From assembly GCA_013396525.1 (NCBI GenBank), contig VWYX01000212.1, positions 682,001-746,000 on the forward strand: a stretch of 64,000 nt of DNA, in the 5' to 3' direction. The notes beneath the pieces were generated by a model, which was given only the letters and a program-made list of their open reading frames with translations, was not told the DNA's origin and ran no database searches. Positions 50,750 through 60,284 of the stretch are shown here, one piece after another; positions within the stretch are counted from its first letter, which is position 1, and each line of letters opens with the position of its first letter. The DNA comes from Chaetorhynchus papuensis (lineage: Eukaryota > Chordata > Aves > Passeriformes > Rhipiduridae). The position numbers were made by a program, and so were the translations under genes.

Positions 50750-53700
50750 ACTCCTTAGAAGGCATAGGCCTCTTTTCAACTTCTTGTGAACAAATTTCAC
50801 AAGTTCTGCTCAAGCACAATATTCTTTTACAGCCTGATGATGCTCAAATTAAGGATATATATAAGGATGTACATCTCTTTTTAAAACTAGGTTTATTAGT
50901 GTTATTTCATTTTCTAATTTTGTGTGGGTGGATAATTGCTTTCATCTTCTAAGAGGTAATCATAAGCAGATTTATGGCAATTGACAAATATTTCTTTGTT
51001 ACATTGTAGTGTATGAATGAGTAACCTATGAAAAAACCCCACAAGTGCCAACTTAAGCACTCCTTAATTTTATGTGCTAACCACTGTAAAAAGTTAATTA
51101 TGTTTACTTCTATGAAGGTGTACAGGAGGATGCACAAGCATTTGTTACTGAACCCAATAATTAACATCTTGCTCCAGAACAAATATCTGAAAGGTGGTTC
51201 TATAACATTTTTCATTCTAGCCACACATAGGTGATTTCTTGCAACATCTCTGGATGACAAAGGATTTCTGTAGTTCCTGAACCACAGCTAAAGAAGAAAC
51301 CATCTTCTCGTTGTTTTGTTGCATTTTATTACTTGCCTAAGAGCCACATACTAGATCCATATTTCTGGGATTTTTCACTATTTCAAATACTGATGGAGAA
51401 AACAGCTTTTCTGTATATATAATGTGCTTGGTGATTTTATTTCAGGAATCAGCTCATGTGGTAAATTCATGCAGAATAAAAACAGCTGGACAAAGTAGTA
51501 ACTATGTTGTTTCCTCAAATTCCTCTAGGTATGTATCTTAAGAATTTGAAGCAAAGCAAATTTCTTTTTGAAACATGAAGTTTCCCAGAGGAAGAAAGTA
51601 AGAAAGAAAATCACATAATTTGGAAATTTGGAAAAAAAAAAAAAGGATTACATTCAAATCTCTGATAGTCCCTCAGACCCATCCATCATAGCAGGCCAAA
51701 GACAAAGCTCAGCTCCAAAACTTCAATCAGTCTCTTCTGCTTGCATTCTTTTGTCACCTTCCCAACAGCAAGGGTCTTACTAGTCTGTCTGACTTCTTCC
51801 TGTCATAAACCACAAACATTTCAAGTCCTAGATGAAATTTTCTTTTAACATTATGAATTAATCAGAACATGAAGTCCGTGTGAAGCCATGCCTTTCCCAC
51901 ACTCATAACAGACTTTCTAACAGGTATTCCCTCTTGGCACCACCAGGAGCTTACAAGCAACAAGAAACAAGGCTTTTCTGGCTCATCTCTGGTTTTCCAT
52001 ACGTGCCACCTGCATTTAGTTATGTCTGTACCACTTTATGGTAACACAGAAAAAAGATGTAAAGACAGGAGTATATGGCCTTTTGCATCTGAGAAAGTTA
52101 AAGACAATAACTAACCATGATAGACAGAAAACATTATTTTATGCTAGCTAATGTTTTCTGGAATGGCAAAAGAAGGAATGCACTGGATCTAAACTGACAG
52201 AATGAGATAAGATGCTAGAAAGAACACTTCTGCTCTAGTTAGTAAGACCCACGTATAGACAAGCACATGTTCAGGGCTGTGCTTAAAGTAGATGAAAAGA
52301 AACTGAAATCTGCACTACCTAATTGTTGTATTACACTGGTTCTGTGTTGCAAAGCACTGCACTATTCTAATAACTGGGGAAAAAAAGATAGGGAAAATAT
52401 TTAGAAGCCTGAATCCAGAACAGCCCGAATGGCAAAACATATCAAGACCAACTACTCCCTATAATCAACATTTTCTCATGGGAGCTTAGCTCTGAATATA
52501 TCCAAACTTACATGTTCAGAAAGAAAGAAATTAAGGCAGAAAGGAATAGAAACCCTTGATAACCTATCCCATGGAACCATCAAAAATCTTTAACCCAAAT
52601 CGGTAGATCCTGAGCTCAGAGATGCACAAACACACATGAAAACTACTTTTCCACACAGTAAGTATGAAAATTAAATACCGTCCCTAATTACTAATATTAC
52701 ATGCAATGTTTTGCTATAAACCAGGGTCTAGGCAATAACATTTTACCATTTTGAAATTAAAACACCCATTGGCTCACTTTGATAGCATTAAAACAAAAGC
52801 AGTAACAAGACACGTGGAAACGGTCTAAATCAGACACGTTAAAAAGGAATGCAACCATACAGACCTGTAATACTGTATTGCCATTGCTCTTACTGTATTG
52901 CCACTGCTATATAGAAAGCCATAAGTTATGCACTGATTTTGCAAGGTCTCCAGACGAGGCATGTCAGGCTTGTTCTGGGCTTTTTTTTTTTTTTACTTCT
53001 GTGCGCATTGTTTACTTCTGTGCGCATTGTTTTACCTGGTTTAAACATTTTTTCCCTAATTGACCAGATCTCTGTAGTTCATTTATGTTAATTTTGCTTT
53101 GTATGTTAGCACAACACTTTTATTACTAAAACATAATGCTGTAATATGCAGAAATGTAGGCCTATGGAAACACATGAGATGGTGTAGAGTACAAGCATGG
53201 GATTACAAAAGGTGCAGCATAGACTTGGTATTGAAGATAACACTCACAGCTATAAAAAAGACTCCCCAATGGTCAGTTAAAGAAATGTGAACACGAAGAT
53301 GCACAGATCTTGTATTAGCTGTAACAAAGAGAACACAGAACAAGTATCATACATAAAACATATTTTAAAAATTTGGATGAAACATGGAACTGTAGACCAA
53401 TAATGGAAGAGAAATGCATATTAACAACATTAACATGAACCTCCCCTTCGTTCTTGTGAAAGACTCCAGATGCTGCCAACATAGGCAATATCACCAGCAG
53501 AATGAAAGCCTCCACCATTAGAGCTTGGAGAAGCAAGGGAAGGGAGAACCTAACATCAAGGAAAGTGGGTAGAAATTGAGTGAATAACAGTATTAGCTTG
53601 GTTTTTTATTATTATTAAAACATTTTTTGAATAGAAGACCTCTTTTTTTTCAGTAACAATGGGATCTTGCCTATTAATAACAACTGAACTTCTCAGATAA

Positions 53701-54646
53701 ACTGTTACTGACTATGTCTCCAAGTTGTATGATTCTTGACAGTTTCTCAAAGGCTTCTTGTTTCTCAACCATGCAGAACCATCAGTATGCTGTCAATTTT
53801 TGGAAATCCATGAAGAGTAGCAGTGTCAGCAGTCTGTAGACTCAGGAAGCCAAGAGCATACTAATCTATATGTGGAAAAAGACCCTGAACTCTACATTCC
53901 ATCGAAAATCCTTTACTTGAGCCCCTAGATAAAAGGACTGTGGTCAATACCTGGCAAAGCCAAATGGCACAAATTAAGACACCACTTTGACTAGGAAGGA
54001 AGAAAAAACCCCAACCCCCCAAACTTTTAACAATCTTTCAATAAGGGCTAAATATGAAATGAAAATTAGAGTTACACACAGATATTGAGAAACTCTAAAA
54101 ACAGTGTTCCCCACCTTCTGAAAGAGAAGAAAATAGTGAATTCAAACACATTACCAGTGCACAGGTATGTTTGCAATACTAGAGATATTCTTGATACTAA
54201 TATTTGAAAAGCATCACAAAGAACGAACTAGTACAATCCCTCACCAGTTTTTTATATGCATGAAGGAGAAAACTGGAGTTTTGCACTGAATAATAACGAC
54301 AATGGAGCTGAGCTGTCTTTGATTTACAACCCCTTTTATTGGACTACTAGACTCTGCCTTCTATGTGAGAGACAAAGGTGTGGAGATTAACATTTCTGTC
54401 AGTGATATGTTCATTAATTACCTTTTAAACACTAGCAGAAATAAGATTATCTTTGGCATGTCCACCTTGTGATATTCTATACTATTACACTAACCTGCAA
54501 AGAGTTAAGATAAAATAAACTTATAAGTAATAAATTAATGATTTTAATTAATTACACCGATTTCCCCCACATTGTCCTTTACACAGTCCATCTAATCCCA
54601 ACTACAATTTTTGGTTCTTGCTGAATCAATCAAAGCGCCATCATAC
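50750..54646. other. Intron 1 unique sequence between GAAA array and LTR copy 2
   Basis: Unique AT-rich sequence apart from the 19-bp tandem duplication at 52992. CTCTAG followed by GTATGT near 51527 is a splice-like motif on the plus strand. No genes recognised. Confidence 0.5.
52992..53029. repeat. 19-bp direct tandem duplication
   Basis: TTTACTTCTGTGCGCATTG occurs twice in exact tandem after a poly-T run. Confidence 0.95.
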
Positions 54647-55097
54647 TGATGCCTTTTCCTGGTCTTAAAATCAAGAATCAAACACGGTTAGAAGGGGAAA
54701 AGGGATTTAACCTTTGTATTTATTTTAAGGATTTATTTAAGTATTTGTCCAGGTCGAATGCACCCCAACGCACACCCACAATAGATTGAGTATAACATTG
54801 TAGGTCTTACTAATTAGCATATCTATCCAAAATTCCCCAAAGAGAGGCTCAAATGAGCCCCCCTCCCCAAGGAACCTTCCCCTCGATGGTTCTATCTTAG
54901 TTTACAAAATGTGTTCTGGAGAGGACCTTGGTGTCTGGGGCTTTCTGATCCCTAACTACGAAGCTTCTAAAATGTTTAATCTCTTAGCTTAACAAACAAG
55001 TCTAAGAATGTAGGCTAAAAAAACCACTAAGAATACAGAAGCTATAAAAAGGTATAAAAGGGGTATAAAGAAAAGGCAAAAAATCATCACGGCATCA
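54647..55097 (-). mobile_element. Solo LTR, family with TGATGCC/GGCATCA termini, copy 2
   Basis: A 451-bp relative of the element at 21294, with the same TGATGCC...GGCATCA ends and exact 4-bp flanking duplications ATAC (54643-54646 and 55098-55101). It keeps an internal stretch (around 55016-55040) that copy 1 lacks, while copy 1 carries a short extra piece near 21422-21438. A 4-bp duplication suits class I (gamma-like) endogenous retroviruses. Both copies lie in the same orientation in ADCY1 intron 1. Confidence 0.85.
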
Positions 55098-55877
55098 ATA
55101 CAAATAAATAAATACATGCATAAAATCAGTTTGAAATGCAGGCAAAAAAAAAAAAAACAAGCAAACTAATCAAAACCTACATTTGTTTCACCAAACTTCT
55201 GAAAAAAACATTTTGCGCTAGTTTATGATAGCACCATTCTTTCTTCTGCTCTTTGTTACTCATGCTGTAATTCTGTTTTTCGTGAAAGATTTGCTCTTTC
55301 ACAAAGACTTCTGTGATGTGTGAGAGCACTTTGTTGGTGTATGATTTGGTTTTGAATTTTCTGGAAATAAGCATACATTTTTTTAAAAAGGAAACAAAAA
55401 TATTTAGAGAGACAAAAGAAGTTATTTAACAGTAAGACACAAAACAGTGCACATGCCACCACTGAGTAATTTCTGTGAGCAGCCTTTGCCTTCTTTACCC
55501 CATCTGGTCCTCATGTCTCTAACACCCACTCACTGCATTACAACAAAAATTACACTAAGCTCCTTCAGGCAGGGTTCTGTATTTCTGTAAGGGCTCTGAA
55601 GAACCTAACATATATCTGGAATCTGTAGAGGGGAAAAAAAAAAAAAAGAAAAAAAAGACAAAAGTCCAAGCTTTTAAAACTTCATTTGTAGGTTCAGCCA
55701 TCTGTGGATACTTTGTCACCTTATGTGGCAGGAGAATTTTGTTCCACGATTCCAAAGGAAAGGAAAGAGTCCAACTAACATGCTCAATATGACATTGGTT
55801 ATATACACCATTTACATCCTTATCACAATGTCTGATAAGACATGCAATATCAGCTGTGAAGTCAGCATGTCTTTTGA

Positions 55878-55899
55878 CTTGATCCCAAATGGGATCAAG
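55878..55899. repeat. Short hairpin CTTGATCCC/GGGATCAAG
   Basis: A 9-bp perfect stem with a 4-base loop (AAAT). It has no following T-run or other context that would give it a function. Confidence 0.7.
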
Positions 55900-56152
55900 G
55901 TTGCCCCCAAGAACTTCGCATATTTCTGATAGTGCACTTATATACGTATATAATCTGTTACTATATTTCTATTAATAATTGAGCAGGACATATTAGTAGA
56001 TTGGAATCTTTCATTTGATGAACAAACCAGCTATTGAGTGGAAAGATGAAGCTCAAGTTCTGTCACATTATTCCCCTGACTCTTATTACCTCCCCGTACT
56101 TGCTTTCCTGCTCTCCTCTTGCCTTTACACATACCTGTGTCTCACCTCTGAG

Positions 56153-56290
56153 GTGACATGACATGACATGACATGACATGACATGACATGACATGACATG
56201 ACATGACATGGCATGGCATGGCATGACATGACATGACATGACATGGCATGACATGGCATGGCATGGCATGGCATGGCATGGCATGGCATG
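56153..56290. repeat. (TGACA/TGGCA)n pentanucleotide array
   Basis: About 27 units of a 5-bp repeat, every one containing CATG, with two variants (ACATG and GCATG) arranged in blocks: mostly ACATG first, a short GCATG block, ACATG again, then GCATG to the end. Translated products are meaningless repeats (MSCHV/MPCHA). Confidence 0.97.
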
Positions 56291-58488
56291 ATCTCCACAG
56301 ACAATACTGTGCTGTCAGAAAACTATCACTTGCAAATTACACATGCTTTACTCAACAGACATCATGACAAACTTCTGCCACAAAAAGCATTGGATTAACA
56401 CATAGAGAATTTGCACATTTAAAAGGAAGACATTCTTAAGCACGCCATGGGGCCCACTCAGGTTCTGATTTGGCACTACTAAGTCAGTGAGGCTTTCGCA
56501 AATGGGGATTCCTCAGACTGCATGAAATAGAAGATGCACAACTAAAAGCTCACTTCAGAAAAAATCCCTATGTCTGTTTTTTAATGGGTTGAACTTGAAA
56601 CAACATGAGCTGCTTGGTCTTGCTGATATACTTCCAGTTTAACTTCAGTGGAAGTTACTAGATCCACAGTCTCTTAAAGCTCAAGCTAAACAAAAATAAA
56701 ATTGATTCCCAAGTTGGTTCCCTGCCCAAATCACAAAAAAATCAAAGAGTTCTTTAACAGAATACCAGTCTCAGTGATTGATGCAGGTGTTTCTGCATTT
56801 TTGGATACTTCAGATTTCTGTTTAAAAAATTAAATTCATCCACTTGCTTGCGGCTAGGGGGCAAGGGGTTGGGAGAGAGAACAGAGCCTTTCATGCTATT
56901 GCAGCTCCACACAGAGCAGTCCTGCTTCCCTGACACACCAACTGCATGCTGTGTTTACGAGCACCGGGGCCATCATGATAATATCCAGGGTCTGGGAAGC
57001 AGATCCCAGTCACAAGGAAAGGTCCATTCCAGCCTTTACAAAAAAGGCTCAGCTACTCTCAGACCAAGCAAATAAAATTCAGATGATGCAGCCTTTACAT
57101 ATTTTTAAATTTCCAATCATTGCAAAGTTGTTCTTCATAAAAGGGAAAAAAAACTTCTTTATAAGAGACAAGTCCCCTCCATACACAGAGACAGTCTTCA
57201 AATCTGAAGACTTATTCCTTGCAAATACGCCACAAATCAGTGTGCATTTCTGTGTGACACAAGTTCACAGACCAGTTATTTTCCTTGACTCTGAACTGGT
57301 TTCTGCCTCCTGTTATCAGCAAACCATACTGCTTACAAACCACTGAAATTACTCTGGTGGGGGGAGAGGGTGATGAAGAAGAAACATACATATGTTACAT
57401 CAGATGTTAGTCAACTATTTCTATGCATTTTTAAGCCAGTTTCTTGGCTGTTGAATAACTGAGTTAAACTAGTGTGAAGGGAAAGAGCTAGCAGATTTTT
57501 ACTCTTCAAAATGTTTCACATTCACGACCTTGGTTAGATAATTTAGTGAGCAGACGTTATTGTCAGCTTCTTTATGTTATTCATCTAGATGAGCAGATGC
57601 CACACTGAGCTGTGGCTTGGCATGAAGGAAAGTCTGCCTGTGTGTCAGGGGAGACAGGATAGCCTGGACTTCCATAAGGACTAATTGGTACTCCAGCAAA
57701 AAAAAAGCTATATTTAGCCCTATTCAAAGAGAATATTCTAGTGGTTTTTGCATCCTTCTGGATGCTTTTTAGGAAGGCTTCTCTCAGTGTTCCTGCATTT
57801 CATCAGCTCTCCCTCTCATGGAAACTCTAAATCACATATTTAAAAATAGACCATCAGATTATCTGGGTAAATCATAAAGCTCAGCTTATCTCTCTCTTCC
57901 CCTTCAAAATATACAATTTATTTTGTCCACCAGCTCAGCGGCATGAAGCCATCAACAATCCTGTTTGTCTCAGTAACCCCACTCAGAGATTGTCCCTGTG
58001 TATCTCTATTCTGTGCATGCATGTCACACTGGGCTGTGTGTGTCTGTGTGAGCATGGAAGAAGGATCCGGGAATTCACAATTCTGAGCACAAAGGTGTAC
58101 AATCCTGCTTATGCCCATGTCAACTGTGTACATCCTAGCATCACAACACAGCCTTACACAATCATGGAGAATAATGGATTTTGCAGGATTTTGCAGAAGT
58201 GATGTACTAAGTACTCCAATTATGCATTAAATTGTTGTTTAACACTAATCTGGACCACAGAACCCGTGTGCTTCTCCTGAGGGCAGGCATAATCAATGCA
58301 TGCAAGGAAGGACACAAAAATTTTTCAATTCCTCTTTCCCAGTGGTTCGGACGCACCACATAAGAGAGCCTGCCGTAGCAAACCCCGACTGCCAGCCCAC
58401 ACGTTTCCTATACGCGCATCTCCTCATCCTCCTCCCCCTGCCAGTGCGGCCCATAAGGCCACGAGAGCCGGAGAAAGCCCTGCAGGGA

Positions 58489-58497
58489 TATAAATAG
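58489..58497 (+). promoter_or_regulatory. Candidate plus-strand TATA box antisense to ADCY1
   Basis: A canonical TATAAATAG is followed by GC-rich sequence (CTCCTCGGGGGAGG), which would put transcription start near 58520. A splice donor-like CAG followed by GTAATG occurs at 58618-58623, so a first exon of about 100 nt is possible. This would run antisense to ADCY1 from inside intron 1, about 1.4 kb from the ADCY1 start codon. No ORF of interest follows, so a non-coding transcript would be the more likely product. Confidence 0.35.
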
Positions 58498-58620
58498 CTC
58501 CTCGGGGGAGGAGGGGAGAGTGCAGCAGCACGTTTCTAAAGATGCTTGCTGCAGAGGGAGGTTTTGCTGGATTAATTCAGAGGGGAAACGGAACTGCTAG
58601 GAAGTTCACGGCCATAGCAG
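58498..58620 (+). ncRNA. Possible first exon of an antisense transcript
   Basis: The segment between the plus-strand TATA box and the GTAATG donor at 58621. The expected start is near 58520, giving about 100 nt ending in GCCATAGCAG. No long ORF is present. This rests only on the spacing of the promoter-like and donor-like motifs. Confidence 0.2.
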
Positions 58621-59272
58621 GTAATGTCTGTGGAAAGGGGGCAGCAGCTGCCCTGGGGAAGCTGAAGGGGGGATGCCCCGCTTGCTGGGAGAGCAGCGAT
58701 GTGGGGTTCTCTCTTTGAGTGTCCCACCATTTCAAATAGTTTCCTTAGAGCACCTCCGCAGATGGGCTGTTTAAAGGCACGAAGGGCCCACGGCTGAGAC
58801 AGACAGCGAGGATACGAACCAACTCGGTGGAGGTGTTATTACTACACGCAGCTTATTGTCTGTGCCAAGTTTGTACAGAGACAGGTTTCTGTGGTGTTAC
58901 TGACGGGCGCTGTATTGCACTGTGCATGTGGTGCTCTGAACTTACCCCATGCGTGGGGCACGGTAGCGCTGCCTTCCCTGCCCTCTCCCCGGTTTTCCTT
59001 GGAGAGACAAAGCCGAGAGGTTCCGTCTCCCCAGAGCCGCCCTATTCCCCCCTGCTTCCCGGAAACTTTCGGGAACTACAGACACAGCCGCCTGAGGCAC
59101 AGGTGCGCGCTCGCCCCTTCCCCGCCGGAGACACCCCGGGCACTCATCAGCCGCCGCCCGGGCTGGCTGGGCGGGGGCCGCTCCGCGCCTCTCCGCTCTC
59201 CCTCCCCCCGGCGGGCCGGCACCGCGCGGCCGTGAGGTGCTGCAGTGCCCGGCCCGGCCCGGCCTCTCTCAC

Positions 59273-59941
59273 CGTCCTCCAGAGCCGCTGCCGCTTGGCA
59301 CTGACGGAGGTGGCGGTGACGATGAGGTGGGAGACGGACACCACCAGCCCGAAGACGATGGCCAGCAGCGTCCGGACGGGAAGCAGCGAGTAGGAGACGA
59401 AGGTTACCAGCATGAGCTGCCACATGCCCTGCTCGGGGGCGCTGGGCGGCTCCATGCCGTAGGCGCCGAGAGAGAAGGGGCAGCAGAGGAAGGAGAAGGT
59501 GAAGCTGAAGAGCAAGGTGAGCTTGACGATCTGCTGCAGCTGGGTGACCTGCAGGTACTTGACATTGGTGACGATGAAGAGGGAGAGGAAGATGATGCAG
59601 TGCACCGGGTGCGAACCTTTGGAGATGGTCAGGCTGGGGCCGGAGAGCAGCTCCACCAGGGCTAGGCTGGCGGTGAGCACAATGAGGACGGCCAGCGCCT
59701 TGAGGGTGGACGTCTGCTCCAGCTTTAGGTTGTAGCTCTGGAAGAGAGCCTCCAGCTCCTTGCAGTCAAACTCGTCCTCGCAGGCGATGGCATCCAGCAG
59801 CAGCAAGGGAGGGGGGTCCCCCAACCCAGCTCCCGCTCCCGACGCCGCGGCAGCCGGCGGGGAGCAGCAGCAGTGGCAGCACTTCTTCCTTTTGGTCTTG
59901 ACTTTCTGAAACGGTATTTCCTCCATGTCAGTGCCATTCAT
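59273..59941 (-). CDS. ADCY1: ADCY1 coding exon 1 (adenylate cyclase type 1, N-terminal part)
   Basis: This exon encodes 223 residues of the Ca2+/calmodulin-stimulated adenylate cyclase 1, a plasma-membrane enzyme that makes cAMP from ATP, mainly in neurons. I recognise the block from CEDEFDCKELEALF through KGSHPVHC, NVKYLQVTQLQQIVK, LLPVRTLLAI and AKRQRLWRT as the ADCY1-specific N-terminal membrane region. Counting from Met1 at 59941, hydrophobic helices lie near residues 80-99, 110-127, 139-157, 173-188 and 190-210. The exon ends at ...TGG AGG ACG followed by GTGAGAG, a good donor, and the reading frame resumes in phase 0 in exon 2. The first ATG in frame (59941) has a weak context (TTTATGA). 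The second (59926, residue 6) has a strong context (GACATGG), so the protein may start there (218 codons). The apparent ORF continuing to 59147 is intron read-through. No catalytic residues are encoded here. Confidence 0.96.
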
Positions 59942-60232
59942 AAACCCGGGGAAGAAATGCTCCTCCAGGTGTCCCCCGCTGCCGCTTTGCCACCTCGCTG
60001 CACATAAAAGAGAGGGGGGCTGCGCGCAGGAGACGCGGCCGCTCGCCCGCCGGCAGCCCCCGCCACTCCGCGGGCGCAGGTCCCGGGCGCGCCCGCCAGC
60101 CGCCGTCCGCAACCCGCCGCGCCGGCAAACGCCCCCTCCGCTGCCACCCAGGAGCCGGGGGTGGCTGGGACGGCGGGAGGAGAGTCTCACTCGTGTTAAT
60201 GTGCCAACCTTCCTGCCTGCAGTCTCGCTTTC

Positions 60233-60284
60233 CCCTCCACCCTCCTCCTCCTCCTCCTCCTCCTCCTCCTACTCCTCCTCCCCT
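60233..60284 (-). repeat. (GGA)n purine tract in the ADCY1 5' region
   Basis: About 15 near-perfect CCT triplets on the plus strand, interrupted by one ACT, read as a (GGA)n purine run on the ADCY1 sense strand. It lies about 300 bp upstream of the start codon, in the likely promoter or 5' UTR. Such mirror-symmetric purine tracts can form triplex or G-rich structures and vary in length. Confidence 0.85.

Larger units (their letters stand above)
55098..58488. other. Intron 1 sequence near the gene's 5' end
   Basis: Contains poly-A runs, the CATG pentamer array and unique sequence. GC content starts to rise after about 58330, ahead of the plus-strand TATA box. Confidence 0.5.
15905..59272 (-). 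other. ADCY1: ADCY1 intron 1 (about 43.4 kb)
   Basis: The span between the exon 1 donor (GTGAGAG, starting at 59272) and the exon 2 acceptor (TTACAG, ending at 15905). It is mostly AT-rich unique sequence. Recognised contents are listed separately: two related solo LTRs, CR1 remnants with a nested LTR, a foldback, microsatellites, and candidate plus-strand exons. Long first introns are common in adenylate cyclase genes. No additional ADCY1 coding exon was found inside it. Confidence 0.93.

Noticed and set aside
50537..50819. ORFs with FLSFFLSF repeats and X residues
   Set aside because: They translate the GAAA array and its N gap.
56063..56284. 73-codon minus-strand ORF with CHVMS/CHAMP repeats
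   Set aside because: It is a translation of the CATG pentamer array.
59147..59272. C-terminal extension of the exon 1 ORF after WRT
   Set aside because: This is read-through past a good GT donor. The true continuation is exon 2 at 15904.
59237..59665. Long plus-strand ORFs across 58827-59735 (up to 188 codons)
   Set aside because: They are antisense shadows of ADCY1 exon 1 and its GC-rich flanks, where stop codons are rare.
59942..60190. N-terminal extension of the exon 1 ORF
   Set aside because: It begins at GTG, with no ATG, and encodes Arg/Gly/Pro-rich sequence typical of a GC-rich 5' UTR.
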